A DNA stretch of 64,000 bases, taken from Amycolatopsis balhimycina FH 1894 (lineage in GTDB: Bacteria; Actinomycetota; Actinomycetes; Mycobacteriales; Pseudonocardiaceae). The translations under genes and the position numbers were made by a program. The DNA is taken from the NCBI RefSeq assembly GCF_000384295.1, contig NZ_KB913037.1:3954649-4018648 (forward strand), read 5' to 3'. Shown here piece by piece: positions 39,654 through 48,496 of the stretch. Numbering within the stretch: the first letter of the stretch is position 1; the number at the start of each line of letters is the position of its first letter. The notes under the pieces are model-generated. The model had not been told where the DNA came from. It ran no database searches and saw nothing but the letters and a program-made list of their open reading frames with translations.

Positions 39654-40769
39654 TCAGCCGCCCAGGCTCGCGAACTCCGCGGCCACCTTCTGCTTCACCG
39701 CGTTGACGTCGAGGGCCGCGCGGACCTCCGCGATCGCGTTCGGCTTCGAGAGCACCTGGTAGCTCGCCGTGCGGTTGGGCAGCTTGAACTTCACCGCGCA
39801 GGACAGCTTGATCGTCGCGTACGGCTCCGCGTCACCGGCCGTCGTGCACGTCTGCGCGCCGAGCGCCTCCGCGCTGACCTCGACCGAGAGGGTGATGTGC
39901 ACGACGCTCTTCCCGCCGGAGGCCGGCGAGCCGACCACGCTGTTGGAGATGTCGACCGTCGTCGTGCACGAGCCGACGAAGTCCTTGCAGTCGAGGCTGT
40001 CGTTCGTGACGACGGCGCTCGCCTGCACCAGTCCCTCGAACGGCTGACCCAGCCCGCCGAGGGTGCCGTCGAGGTCGGTGTGGAACGCCTTCAGCGGGTC
40101 ACCGGTGAGCGGGGCGACCTGGAACTCCGCGCCGAACTTCGGGCCGGCCTGCGGATCGAGCAGCGCGGGGGCGAAGCTGACGACACGGTTCGGCTTGGCC
40201 GTGGTGACGCGCAGGACGCTCGGCGCGGCGCCGAGCCGGTAGACCTCGGTGCCGTCGGGGAGCTTCTCCTTGACCGGGTCGCTCAGCCGGTCGAGCCCGG
40301 CAAGTGCCTTGCGCAGGCCGTCGGCGAGCACGGGCGGGGCGAACCGGGCCGCCGGGTCGAAGGGCAGTTCCGAGCCGAGCGAGCGCACCCAGCTCGTGCC
40401 GAACTGCGACTCCTCGTCGATCGCGTGCGCTTTCCAGTAGTCGGCGTCGGCCTGCAGGTAGAACTGGCCGCCCGCGGCCGTCACCTGGACGAAGCGGCCG
40501 TCGAGCGGCAGCCCGCCGACGGCGCTGCCGCCGCGGGTCACCCGGAACTGCTGGTCGGCGCCCTTGACCGTGGACTTCAGCGCCACTGCGGGCGCCTGGC
40601 CCAGCGCGGTGAGGGCCCCCTCGACCGCCGCGCGCTGCTCGGCGCGCCGGTCGGCCGTCTGCTGGTCGGCCGCGGAGACCCCGGCGGTGCCGGCGACCGC
40701 CACCTGGCAGCCGGACAACAGCCCGCCCAGCAACAGCACCGCCGCCACCCTGCTCCGTCGAGCCCGCAT
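39654..40769 (-). CDS. Secreted lipoprotein of unknown function (lpqT position)
   Basis: This is a 371-residue lipoprotein. The signal MRARRSRVAAVLLLGGLLSG ends in a lipobox Cys (SGC) at residue 21. The mature part has a mixed alpha/beta LolA/LppX-like look (VALKSTVKGADQQFRVTRG, GGQFYLQADADYWKAHA) and two late cysteine regions (DCKDFVGSCTTTVDIS, QTCTTAGDAEPYATIKLSC), likely disulfides. LolA/LppX-fold proteins carry lipids outside the membrane, so lipid binding is possible (inference). It occupies the place of lpqT beside prs and rplY in M. tuberculosis, but I see no convincing sequence match to LpqT. Confidence 0.72.
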   Translation of the reverse strand: MRARRSRVAAVLLLGGLLSGCQVAVAGTAGVSAADQQTADRRAEQRAAVEGALTALGQAPAVALKSTVKGADQQFRVTRGGSAVGGLPLDGRFVQVTAAGGQFYLQADADYWKAHAIDEESQFGTSWVRSLGSELPFDPAARFAPPVLADGLRKALAGLDRLSDPVKEKLPDGTEVYRLGAAPSVLRVTTAKPNRVVSFAPALLDPQAGPKFGAEFQVAPLTGDPLKAFHTDLDGTLGGLGQPFEGLVQASAVVTNDSLDCKDFVGSCTTTVDISNSVVGSPASGGKSVVHITLSVEVSAEALGAQTCTTAGDAEPYATIKLSCAVKFKLPNRTASYQVLSKPNAIAEVRAALDVNAVKQKVAAEFASLGG

Positions 40770-41109
40770 TTCCGCCCCCTGCTCTCCCGCTACGCCGAGC
40801 ACACCTCAAGCCGGTGTCTTCCGCCACCGGATTTGTGTCGTCACATACCGGGTTCAAGGAGGGTTCTAGCCTGGTGCGGGCCCCCGCCGCAACCCACCGT
40901 GATGAGGTTGGTTTACACTCTTGAGGTTGTCTCGGCGAGGCGGGGCCCTTCTGGGGTGCCCGGCGTGATCGACGCGGCGGCTCGAGTAGCCCCCGTCGTC
41001 GTGCACGCCCGGAAACTCGCCGCCGAAACTTCCTGAACACAGTCGTCGAACAAAGCAACGGCTTCCCCCCGCCGCAGCATGCTGTCTTGATTTGAAGGAG
41101 TGCCACACC
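40770..41109. other. Divergent intergenic region before rplY
   Basis: This 340-base gap separates the lipoprotein gene (minus) from rplY (plus). TACACT at 40914-40919 is a possible -10 box for rplY, giving a leader of about 185 bases. The leader contains short GC-rich stems but no riboswitch I recognise. AAGGAG at 41095-41100 is the rplY ribosome site. Confidence 0.35.
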
Positions 41110-41709
41110 GTGTCCGAGGTACGTCTGTCCGTCGAGCCGCGCACCGAGTTCGGCAAGGGCGCCGCGCGCCGCACGCGTCGCGCCGGCAAGATCCCCGCCG
41201 TCCTCTACGGCCACGGGTCGGACCCGCGGCACTTCGCGCTGCCCGCGATCGAGTTCGCCCGCGTCGTCCGCGAGAACGGCTCGAACGCCGTCATCACGCT
41301 GGACCTGGAGGGCTCGGTCGAGCTGGCCCTGACCAAGACCATCGTGGTCCACCCGCTGAAGAACTACATCGAGCACGTCGACCTGCTGGTCGTGAAGAGC
41401 GGCGAGAAGATCGTCGTCGACGTCCCCGTCGTCGTGACCGGCAACCCCGGCCCGGGCGGCCTGGTCAACCAGGACGTCGACACCCTGCAGGTCGAGGTCG
41501 AGGCGCTGCACATCCCGGAGCAGTTCGAGGTCTCGATCGAGGGCCTCGAGGTCGGTTCCCAGGTCCTGGCCGGACAGGTCGAGCTGCCCCAGGGCGCCAC
41601 CCTGGTCACCGACCCGGAGTCGCTCGTCGTGGCCGTCAACGAGCCGCAGCGTGAAGAGTCCGGCGACGACGCCGAAGCGGGCGAAGAGTCGGCCGAAGCC
41701 GCCGAATAG
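41110..41709 (+). CDS. rplY: 50S ribosomal protein L25/general stress protein Ctc
   Basis: This is a 199-residue protein of the long CTC type. The N-terminal L25 domain (residues 1-95) includes [20 protein letters not shown] and VLYGHG, which bind 5S rRNA. The C-terminal TL5-type beta domain follows, then an acidic tail ([15 protein letters not shown]). The GTG at 41110 follows AAGGAG by nine bases. pth comes 9 bp later, the standard rplY-pth order. Confidence 0.95.
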   Translation: MSEVRLSVEPRTEFGKGAARRTRRAGKIPAVLYGHGSDPRHFALPAIEFARVVRENGSNAVITLDLEGSVELALTKTIVVHPLKNYIEHVDLLVVKSGEKIVVDVPVVVTGNPGPGGLVNQDVDTLQVEVEALHIPEQFEVSIEGLEVGSQVLAGQVELPQGATLVTDPESLVVAVNEPQREESGDDAEAGEESAEAAE

Positions 41710-41718
41710 CATCACCGC

Positions 41719-42312
41719 ATGACCGAAGACCTGCCCGGGGCCGGCGAGCTGATCCTGCTCGCCGGCCTCGGCAATCCCGGACCCCAGTACGCCGGAAACC
41801 GGCACAATGTCGGGTTCATGGTGCTGGACGAGCTCGCCACCCGCGTCGGCGGCAAGTTCAAGACGCACAAGACCGGCGGCGAAGTCCTCGAGGGCAGGCT
41901 GGCCGGCCGCCGCGTGGTGCTGGTGAAGCCGCGCTCGTTCATGAACCTCTCCGGTGGGCCGGTGGCCGGCGCGGCGAAGTTCTACAAGGTGCCGCCGTCC
42001 GGCGTGGTCGTGGTGCACGACGAGCTCGACGTCGACTTCGGCGCGCTGAAGCTCAAGTTCGGCGGCGGCGACAACGGCCACAACGGACTCCGTTCGATCA
42101 CGAAGTCGCTGGGCACCCGCGACTACTACCGGGTGCGCTTCGGCATCGGCCGCCCACCCGGCCGTCAGGACCCCGCGGACTTCGTGCTGAAGGACTTCTC
42201 GACGGTCGAGCGCAAGGAGCTCCCGTTCGAGGTGGACCGCTGCGCGGACGCGACCGAGGCACTGGTGGGCACCGGCCTCGCGGCCGCGCAGAACTCCTTC
42301 CACGCGGGTTGA
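41719..42312 (+). CDS. pth: Peptidyl-tRNA hydrolase
   Basis: This is a 197-residue enzyme that frees tRNA from stalled peptidyl-tRNA. The family motifs [18 protein letters not shown] (with the catalytic His and nearby Asn), [13 protein letters not shown] and [11 protein letters not shown] are all present. [13 protein letters not shown] forms the second active-site loop. The length is typical. It is co-transcribed with rplY, and a DivIVA-like gene starts 20 bp downstream. Confidence 0.96.
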   Translation: MTEDLPGAGELILLAGLGNPGPQYAGNRHNVGFMVLDELATRVGGKFKTHKTGGEVLEGRLAGRRVVLVKPRSFMNLSGGPVAGAAKFYKVPPSGVVVVHDELDVDFGALKLKFGGGDNGHNGLRSITKSLGTRDYYRVRFGIGRPPGRQDPADFVLKDFSTVERKELPFEVDRCADATEALVGTGLAAAQNSFHAG

Positions 42313-42332
42313 CCTGGATGCGAGGTGAAGCC

Positions 42333-42656
42333 ATGACTCCCGAAGAAGCCCGGTCGGTCGCGTTCGGCAAGCCCAGGATCGGCCGGCGCGGCTACAACGA
42401 AGACGAAGTGGACGCCTTCCTCGACCTCGTCGCGGAGGCGCTGGCCGGGCGGAACATCCTGACCCCCGACGACATCCACTACGTCGAGTTCACGATCATG
42501 CCGGTCGGCATGCGCAGCTACGACCAGGCCCAGGTCGACCTGTTCCTCGACGAGGCCGAGGCGGCCCTGGTGGAGCTGCGCACCCCGCCGCCGCCGGCGG
42601 TGGCCGACGAGCCGCAGCGGCCGCCGAGCACCCGGAAGTGGTTCGGGCGCGGCTGA
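42333..42656 (+). CDS. Small DivIVA-domain protein 1
   Basis: This is a 107-residue protein with two DivIVA N-terminal-like motifs: [20 protein letters not shown] followed by VDAFLDLV, and a second block ending [19 protein letters not shown]. These are the membrane-curvature/polar-binding segments found at the start of Wag31/DivIVA. It has no long coiled coil, so it may act as a small polar or septal adaptor (inference). The ATG at 42333 follows GAGGTGAAG. It is next to pth. The second gene of the same kind is at 42880. Confidence 0.75.
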   Translation: MTPEEARSVAFGKPRIGRRGYNEDEVDAFLDLVAEALAGRNILTPDDIHYVEFTIMPVGMRSYDQAQVDLFLDEAEAALVELRTPPPPAVADEPQRPPSTRKWFGRG

Positions 42657-42747
42657 CCGCGCGTCTTTCAGGGGTTCCGGGTGGCGGAGGCCCTGACTCC
42701 CGGATGTCACCATGTGAATCCGGCCACACAGCGCTGGGTAGCGCCTG

Positions 42748-42812
42748 CTCACCCGAAGGCGGGCGCAAGGCCGCCCGTGGGGGTGAGGTTGGGGATTGCC
42801 CCTTTCGGGGCA
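42748..42812 (+). promoter_or_regulatory. Candidate structured leader RNA before the second DivIVA-domain gene
   Basis: Three stems lie in 65 bases. An outer CTCACCC/GGGTGAG (42748-42754, 42781-42787) encloses CGGGCG/CGCCCG (42760-42765, 42772-42777). TGCCCC/GGGGCA with a TTTC loop follows (42797-42812). It is in the 223-base gap between the two DivIVA-domain genes, 68 bases before the second start. I match it to no known riboswitch; the last stem could be a terminator. Confidence 0.4.
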
Positions 42813-42879
42813 GCCTGTCCACGGGTTAGGACGGTGTACGGGAGTTCGCACCCGCCCTACCCCGGAATCGGAGAGTTCC

Positions 42880-43236
42880 ATGTCGTTCACCGCCGAAGAC
42901 CTCGCCGAGGTCACCTTCGGTAACGCCCCGATCGGCCGCCGTGGCTACGCGAAGCACGAGGTCGACGAGTTCGTCCGGCGGATCGCCAAGACGTTCGCCG
43001 AGGAGGACGACCTGACCGCCGCCGAAGTGCACCACGTGATGTTCTCGAAGCCGCTGATCGGCAAGCGCGGCTACGACGAGCGCCAAGTCGACGAGTTCCT
43101 CGACGCGGTGGAGGACCAGCTCGCCGCCCGCACGGGCCAGGCCCCGGACCTCCCGGGCGCCCGCAGTTCTTCGGAAGCCACGGCCGAGCGCGCGGCCCCG
43201 CCGACCCTCCGGGCGGAGCGCCTCCAGCAACGCTGA
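42880..43236 (+). CDS. Small DivIVA-domain protein 2
   Basis: This is a 118-residue paralogue of the preceding small DivIVA protein. Two repeats are visible, each with the G-R-R/K-R-G-Y signature: ITFGN-like VTFGNAPIGRRGYAKHEVDE and MFSKPLIGKRGYDERQVDEF. A short Ala/Pro/Arg-rich tail follows. The ATG at 42880 has GGAGAG seven bases before. The protein likely binds the inner membrane at poles or septa; partners are unknown. Palindromic element C follows 8 bp after its stop, and the FAAL gene is convergent. Confidence 0.75.
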   Translation: MSFTAEDLAEVTFGNAPIGRRGYAKHEVDEFVRRIAKTFAEEDDLTAAEVHHVMFSKPLIGKRGYDERQVDEFLDAVEDQLAARTGQAPDLPGARSSSEATAERAAPPTLRAERLQQR

Positions 43237-43244
43237 CCCCGAAC

Positions 43245-43297
43245 GTCTTGAATGACTCATTCAGGACCTCGGAGGTCCTGAATGAGTCATTCAAGAC
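43245..43297. repeat. Long palindromic element C (26-bp arms)
   Basis: The arms 43245-43270 and 43272-43297 pair perfectly over 26 bp with a one-base loop. The arm core is TTGAATGACTCATTCAGG. It lies between the convergent DivIVA-2 and FAAL genes. The layout is the same as elements A, B and D but with a different sequence. Confidence 0.92.
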
Positions 43298-43313
43298 ACC
43301 GCGACGGGGCCGG

Positions 43314-45002
43314 TCAGGCGTCCGCGTTCCGCTTGATCTTGTCCGCGAACTGCTGTGCCGTCGCCGCGCGCTTGACCTTGCCGGACGGTGTCTTCGGGAG
43401 GCTCCCGGCCGGCAGCACGACCACCGCGTACGGCCGCATGTCGACGGCGTCGCGGACCCGGGCCGACACCTGCTTCATCAGGTTCTTCTCGGCCTCCGCG
43501 TCACCCGCCAGCTTCGACTCGACGACCACCGCGAACCGCTCCCGACGGCTGCCCGCGTCCAGCCGGACCGCCACCGCGTTGCCCGCGCGGACCCCCTCGA
43601 CCGAGGTCGCCGCGCGCTCGATGTCCGTCGGGTACAGGTTGCGGCCGCCCATGATGATGACGTCCTTGCGGCGGCCGCAGATCACGATCTGGCCGTCCAC
43701 CAGGTACCCGAGGTCGCCGGTGTTCAGCCACCCGGCATCGTCCTGCGTCGCGACCGGGCCGTCCATGGTCAGGTAGCCGGGCGTCACAGCCTCGCCGCGC
43801 AGCCGGATCTCGCCGACTTCGCGCTCGCCGACCCGTGCGCCCGAATCGTCGACGATCTCCGCCTCGAGCCCGTCCAGCGGACGGCCGAGCACCGCGAACG
43901 ACCGGACGCTGTCGGTGCCGCGCCGCGGGTCGCCCTCGGGCACCGGCACCGCGCGGTTGTCCGCCTCGAGCGCGTCGGCCTCGACGACGTCGAGCGTGAG
44001 CCCGGTGAACAGCGGCGCGAACGACACCGCGAGCGTCGCTTCGGCCATGCCGTAGGCCGGGAAGACGCACTCCGCCGGCATCTTGAACCGGGCGCCGGCG
44101 TCCACAAAGGTCTGGACGGCGGTTTCGTCGACGGGCTCGGCGCCGTTCAGCGCGATGCGCAGCTTCGACAGGTCGTACGCGGAGTCGTCGTCGACGCGGG
44201 CCATCCGGCGTCCGACGATCGCGTACGCGAAGTTCGGCGCCGCCGTGGTGGTGCCGCCGTACTTGGTGATCAGCTCGGGCCAGATCAACGGGCCCGAGAG
44301 GAACTCGACCGGCGTGATCTTGACCAGCTCGACGCCGAAGGTCATCGGCACGGTCAGGAAGCCGACCATCCCCATGTCGTGGAACGTCGGCAGCCAGGAG
44401 ACCATCACGTCGACGTCGAAGTCGAACTCGGCGCGCTCGACCATGGCCTTGACGTTGGAGTACAGGTTCCCGTAGGTGATCCGCACGGCCTTGGGGTCGG
44501 CGGTCGAACCACTGGTCAGCTGCAGCAGCGCGGTGTCGCCCTCGTCCGTGGCAACGACGTCGGCCAGCGGCTCGGCGGCGGCGAGGTCGGTGATGAGCTG
44601 GAACCCGATGCCCTTTTCCGCCAGCACCGGCGCGAGCTGGTCGAAGGGTTCGCCGAGCAGCACCAGGTCGGACCCGATCATCCCGAGCACCCGCACGGTG
44701 TCCTCGGCCCACTCGGCGAGATCGGTGCGCGGGGTCGGCTGGTGCAGCATGGTGACGCTGCCGCCGGCCAGCCACACGGCCTGCACGGTCGGCGCGATCA
44801 GCACCGGCGCCGCGGCCAGCACGGCGACGGCACCCCCGCGTTCGAACCCGCCGGCGACCAGCCCGCCGGCGATCCGCCGCGCTTCGGTGTGCACCTCGGC
44901 CCAGGTCCGGCGGACCGGCTCCTTCGGCTCGCCGGTGACCATGCCGCGCTGCTGCCCCCGCTTCGTCGCGGTGGCGACGAGCGTGTCCACGAACCTGCTC
45001 AT
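43314..45002 (-). CDS. Fatty acyl-AMP ligase / acyl-CoA synthetase (Pks16/FadD-like)
   Basis: This is a 562-residue adenylate-forming enzyme. The P-loop is LLQLTSGSTADPKAVRITYG. Other motifs are SWLPTFHDMGMVGFLTVPM, FPAYGMAEATLAVSF and LNTGDLGYLVDGQIVICGRR, ending with the catalytic Lys region KTPSGKVKRA. The WLPxxHDMG pattern is typical of fatty acyl-AMP ligases, which activate fatty acids for loading onto a carrier protein. It corresponds in position to pks16 (Rv1013) beside pth. No polyketide synthase or carrier protein is encoded nearby, so the acceptor is unknown. Confidence 0.88.
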   Translation of the reverse strand: MSRFVDTLVATATKRGQQRGMVTGEPKEPVRRTWAEVHTEARRIAGGLVAGGFERGGAVAVLAAAPVLIAPTVQAVWLAGGSVTMLHQPTPRTDLAEWAEDTVRVLGMIGSDLVLLGEPFDQLAPVLAEKGIGFQLITDLAAAEPLADVVATDEGDTALLQLTSGSTADPKAVRITYGNLYSNVKAMVERAEFDFDVDVMVSWLPTFHDMGMVGFLTVPMTFGVELVKITPVEFLSGPLIWPELITKYGGTTTAAPNFAYAIVGRRMARVDDDSAYDLSKLRIALNGAEPVDETAVQTFVDAGARFKMPAECVFPAYGMAEATLAVSFAPLFTGLTLDVVEADALEADNRAVPVPEGDPRRGTDSVRSFAVLGRPLDGLEAEIVDDSGARVGEREVGEIRLRGEAVTPGYLTMDGPVATQDDAGWLNTGDLGYLVDGQIVICGRRKDVIIMGGRNLYPTDIERAATSVEGVRAGNAVAVRLDAGSRRERFAVVVESKLAGDAEAEKNLMKQVSARVRDAVDMRPYAVVVLPAGSLPKTPSGKVKRAATAQQFADKIKRNADA

Positions 45003-45026
45003 AGCCGGAACATTACTGGGACACCG

Positions 45027-45608
45027 TCAACGCCCGCCGACCAAAGCGGAAACCGGCCCCCGAAGCCACCGGTTCACCTGGCGTTGCCCCCGCAGCCGCA
45101 CGACCACGAGGTCGGGGTGGCTGTTCTCGTCGATCACCCGGCGGACCCGCGCGCGCATGATCGGGTGGTACCGCCACGCGAGCCGGATGATGTGGTTCCG
45201 GTCGGTGAAGAAGGTGCGCAACGGGCCTTCGACGTTCCCCCCGGCGATCTCCGAACCACGGCCGAAACGGCGTTGGAGCGTACGGATGACGACCCGGACC
45301 ATCGCCAGGGCACGCGGGTGGTCGAGCCACACCAGCACGTCGAGGCGGGCGGTCATCCGCTCCCGGACTTCTTCGCCCTGCCATTCGATGGCCCAGACGT
45401 CGCGGCCCAGGTACTCGAGCAGGTCGGCCTGCCAGGTTTCCCGCACGGTCCAGCCGGGCCCGTGGAAGAAGGTTTCCATCTCGACGAACGGCACACCCAG
45501 GCGCTCGCACAGTGTGCGGGCGAGGGTCGACTTGCCCGATCCGGCGGAGCCCGCCACCGCGATCCGCCGGAGCACACCGAGGGGCTCGTCGGGCCCGATC
45601 ACCCTCAT
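45027..45608 (-). CDS. P-loop adenylate-kinase-like / topology-modulation (FlaR-type) protein
   Basis: This is a 193-residue P-loop protein. Walker A is IAVAGSAGSGKSTLARTL at about residues 16-33. The following VPFVEMETFFHGPGWTVRET matches the FlaR/adenylate-kinase-like family, and DVLVWLDHPRA is a Walker B-like strand. Its phosphate-transfer substrate is not known. The ATG overlaps the stop of the ABC-F gene (ATGA), so the two are translationally coupled. Confidence 0.8.
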   Translation of the reverse strand: MRVIGPDEPLGVLRRIAVAGSAGSGKSTLARTLCERLGVPFVEMETFFHGPGWTVRETWQADLLEYLGRDVWAIEWQGEEVRERMTARLDVLVWLDHPRALAMVRVVIRTLQRRFGRGSEIAGGNVEGPLRTFFTDRNHIIRLAWRYHPIMRARVRRVIDENSHPDLVVVRLRGQRQVNRWLRGPVSALVGGR

Positions 45609-47368
45609 TCGAGCAGCTCGGACGTCTCCAGCCAGCGGCCCTCGACGTCCTCGATCTCGCCCCGGACGCCCTTCAGCTCGGCGTTGAGCGCCATCAGCTT
45701 CGCCGGGTCGGTCGCGGCCTCCAGGAGCGACGCGTGGAGCTTCTCCTCCTTGGCGTGCAACTGGTCCAGCTTGCGCTCCAGCCGGCCGAGGTCCTTCTGC
45801 GCCGCGCGCAGGTCGGCCGCGGACTTCTTCGCTTCGGTCTTGGCCGCCGACGGCGCCGGGCCCGAAACGTCCTGGACTGCCGCGCGTCGGTTCAGGTACT
45901 CCTCGATGCCGCCGGGGAGGTGGGTGATCCGGCCGTCACCGAAGAGCGCGACGATCGTGTCGCAGACGCGTTCGACCAGGTAGCGGTCGTGGGAGACGAC
46001 GACCATCGTGCCCGGCCAGCCGTCGAGGAGGTCCTCCAGCTGCTGCAGGGTGTCGATGTCCAGGTCGTTCGTCGGCTCGTCGAGCAGCAGGACGTTCGGC
46101 TCGGCCATCAGCAGCCGGCACAGCTGCAGCCGCCGCCGCTCGCCGCCGGAGAGGTCCCCGACCGGCGTCCACTGGCGCGCCTGCGGGAAGCCGAGCTTCT
46201 CCCCCAGCTGCGACGCGGTCATTTCCTGCTTGCCGAACACGACGCGCCCGGCCACCTGCTCGATCGCCTGCAGCACGCGCAGGTCGCCGGGCAGGTCGTC
46301 GAGCTCCTGGCGCAGGTGCGCCAGCGCGACCGTCTTACCCTCGATCCGACGGCCCGTCGAGCCCTCGACGTCGCCGCCGAGCAGCTTCAGCAGCGACGTC
46401 TTGCCCGAGCCGTTGATGCCGACGAGGCCGATCCGGTCGCCCGGCCCGACCCGCCAGGTGACGTGGTCGAGGAGCGTCCGCTCGCCCACCGTGTACGTCG
46501 TGTCTTCCAGCTCCAGCACGGTCTTGCCGAGGCGCCGCTTCGCGAACGCCTGCAGTTCGACGGAGTCGCGGGGCGGCGGGACGTCGGCGATCAGCGCTTC
46601 GGCCGCTTCGATGCGGTAGCGCGGCTTCGACGAACGCGCCTGCGGGCCGCGGCGCAGCCACGCCAGCTCCTTGCGGGCCAGGTTCTGCCGCTTCTCCTCG
46701 GCCGTCGCGGCCAGCCGCCCCCGCTCGGCGCGCGCGAAGATCCAGTCGGCGTAACCGCCTTCGTACTGCTCGACGCGGCCGTTCGCGACCTCCCACGTCA
46801 AAGTCGCGACGGTGTCGAGGAACCACCGGTCGTGCGTGACGACCACGACCGCGATCCGCCGGTTCAGCAGGTGGTCGGCGAGCCACTGGACACCTTCGAC
46901 GTCCAGGTGGTTGGTCGGCTCGTCGAGCACGACGAGGTCGAGCTCCCCGGTCAGCGCGGCGGCCAGGGAGACCCGGCGCCGCTCACCGCCGGAGAGGTTC
47001 GCGGTGGGTGTGTCGAGCCCGATCGCGGTGATGCCCAAGCCGTCCACAATGGACCGCACGCGCGCGTCGGCCGCCCATTCGTGCTCGGCGCCATAGCGTT
47101 CGAGCACGACCTCGCCGACGCTGCTGCCGTCCGGCAGCTCGGTCCGCTGGGTGACCACGGCCATCCGCAGGCCACCGACGTGGCTCACCCGCCCGGAATC
47201 CGGCTCGGCGAGTCCGGAAAGGACTTCCAGCAGGGTGGTCTTGCCGCCACCATTGAGGCCGACGACGCCGATGCGCTGCCCGGCCGCGACGCCGAGCGAC
47301 ACGCCGTCCAGCAGCGGGCGCACCCCGTACGACTTGCTCACCGCCTCGAGATTGACCAGGTTGGCCAT
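45605..47368 (-). CDS. ABC-F family ATPase (ribosome-associated)
   Basis: This is a 587-residue protein with two ATPase domains and no membrane segment. Walker A motifs are GLNGGGKTTLLE (about residue 40) and GINGSGKTSLLK (about 340). Both signatures read LSGGERRR. Walker B motifs are LVVLDEPTNHLD and VLLLDEPTNDLD. The interdomain linker contains FARAERGRLAATAEEKRQNL, and a C-terminal coiled coil follows (KDLGRLERKLDQLHAKEEKL). ABC-F proteins act on the ribosome, either in translation rescue or in antibiotic protection; the Uup/TlrC-like length does not decide which. The ATG at 47368 has no close ribosome site (AAAGGA is about 12 bases before). Confidence 0.9.
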   Translation of the reverse strand: MANLVNLEAVSKSYGVRPLLDGVSLGVAAGQRIGVVGLNGGGKTTLLEVLSGLAEPDSGRVSHVGGLRMAVVTQRTELPDGSSVGEVVLERYGAEHEWAADARVRSIVDGLGITAIGLDTPTANLSGGERRRVSLAAALTGELDLVVLDEPTNHLDVEGVQWLADHLLNRRIAVVVVTHDRWFLDTVATLTWEVANGRVEQYEGGYADWIFARAERGRLAATAEEKRQNLARKELAWLRRGPQARSSKPRYRIEAAEALIADVPPPRDSVELQAFAKRRLGKTVLELEDTTYTVGERTLLDHVTWRVGPGDRIGLVGINGSGKTSLLKLLGGDVEGSTGRRIEGKTVALAHLRQELDDLPGDLRVLQAIEQVAGRVVFGKQEMTASQLGEKLGFPQARQWTPVGDLSGGERRRLQLCRLLMAEPNVLLLDEPTNDLDIDTLQQLEDLLDGWPGTMVVVSHDRYLVERVCDTIVALFGDGRITHLPGGIEEYLNRRAAVQDVSGPAPSAAKTEAKKSAADLRAAQKDLGRLERKLDQLHAKEEKLHASLLEAATDPAKLMALNAELKGVRGEIEDVEGRWLETSELLE

Positions 47369-47424
47369 CCGCTCAGCCGATCCTTTCCGAGAAACAGAGT
47401 TATCCGACCATCCACAGTGGAAGG

Positions 47425-48387
47425 TCAGGCGTGCACCCGCGGCGGCGCCGGGCGCGGCGCGTCGTCCCCGCCGACGACGCGGGCGCCGGGGACCGGGCCG
47501 TGCGCCACCCGGACCGTGCGGCACACCCCCGCCCCCGACAGCTCCGCGGCGACCTCCACCGCGGACTGCGCGTCTTCGCACAGGAACGCACACGTCGGGC
47601 CGGAACCGGACACCGTGCCGGCCAGCGCGCCCGCGTTGACGCCCGCCCGGAGCGTGCGGCGCAGCTCGGGCCGCAGCGAAACCGCCGCCGCCTGGAGGTC
47701 GTTGCCCAGCAGCAGGGCCAGCTGGCGCGGGTCGCCCGAGGCCAGCGCCTCGACGACCGGGGTGTGCGAGCCGATCCGGGGCGGGTTGCCCGCCGCACGC
47801 AGGCGGTCCAGTTCGCCGAACACCTTCGGCGTCGACAGCCCTTCGGAGTCGAAGGCCAGCACCCAGTGGAACGTGTGCCGCCCGAGCACCGGGACGAGCT
47901 TTTCGCCGCGCCCGGTCCCCAGCGCGGTGCCGCCGTAGAGCGCGAACGGGACGTCGCTGCCGAGCCCGGCGGCGATCTCGGCCAGCTCGTCGCGGGTGAC
48001 GTCGAGACTCCACAGGCTCGCGAGCCCGACCAGCGTCGCCGCCGCGTCGGCACTGCCGCCCGCCATTCCGCCGGCGACCGGGATGCCCTTGCGCAGCACC
48101 ACCCGGACCTTCGGCTCGCCGGTGCGGCCGACGTGCGCGGCCAGCGCTTCGACGGCCTGCCAGGCCAGGTTTTCGGGGCCGGTCGGAACCGAGCCCTCCC
48201 CCTCGCCGTAGACCTCGATACCGGGTTCGTCGGTGGCCGCGACGGTCACCTCGTCGGTCAGTGACAGGGCCTGGAACACGGTCACCAGCTCGTGGTAACC
48301 GTCTTCACGCAGGTCGTCGACCGAAAGGTGCAGGTTGACCTTGGCCGGGACCCGGACGGTGACTGGAGGCGGAACAACAGCGAGCAC
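47425..48387 (-). CDS. ispE: 4-diphosphocytidyl-2-C-methyl-D-erythritol kinase
   Basis: This is a 320-residue GHMP kinase of the MEP isoprenoid pathway. The N-terminal AKVNLHLSV, the ATP-binding [19 protein letters not shown] and the C-terminal [13 protein letters not shown] motifs are intact. It phosphorylates CDP-methylerythritol. It lies downstream of rsmA (ksgA) as in other actinobacteria, but here an ABC-ATPase gene with a SAM riboswitch and palindrome D are inserted between them. The ABC-F gene follows on the same strand 56 bp later. Confidence 0.95.
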   Translation of the reverse strand: MLAVVPPPVTVRVPAKVNLHLSVDDLREDGYHELVTVFQALSLTDEVTVAATDEPGIEVYGEGEGSVPTGPENLAWQAVEALAAHVGRTGEPKVRVVLRKGIPVAGGMAGGSADAAATLVGLASLWSLDVTRDELAEIAAGLGSDVPFALYGGTALGTGRGEKLVPVLGRHTFHWVLAFDSEGLSTPKVFGELDRLRAAGNPPRIGSHTPVVEALASGDPRQLALLLGNDLQAAAVSLRPELRRTLRAGVNAGALAGTVSGSGPTCAFLCEDAQSAVEVAAELSGAGVCRTVRVAHGPVPGARVVGGDDAPRPAPPRVHA

Positions 48388-48432
48388 CCGACCAGCCTAC
48401 GTGCTCGTGCCGGTCGCACTTCCACCAGGAAG

Positions 48433-48485
48433 TTCGTGAAGGCCACCTTCCGGAACTACAAGTTCCTCAAGGTGGCCTTCACGAA
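48433..48485. repeat. Long palindromic element D (25-bp arms, two mismatches)
   Basis: The arms 48433-48457 and 48461-48485 pair over 25 bp, with two adjacent mismatches and the loop ACA. The arm core is TTCGTGAAGGCCACCTT. It lies between ispE and the ABC-ATPase gene, both on the minus strand, 11 bp after the latter's stop. Confidence 0.9.
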
Positions 48486-48496
48486 GCTTGCCCAGG

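Noticed and set aside
39654..40769. Calling this lipoprotein lpqT
   Set aside because: The position matches lpqT, but length and sequence patterns do not clearly match the LpqN/LpqT family, so only a positional note was made.
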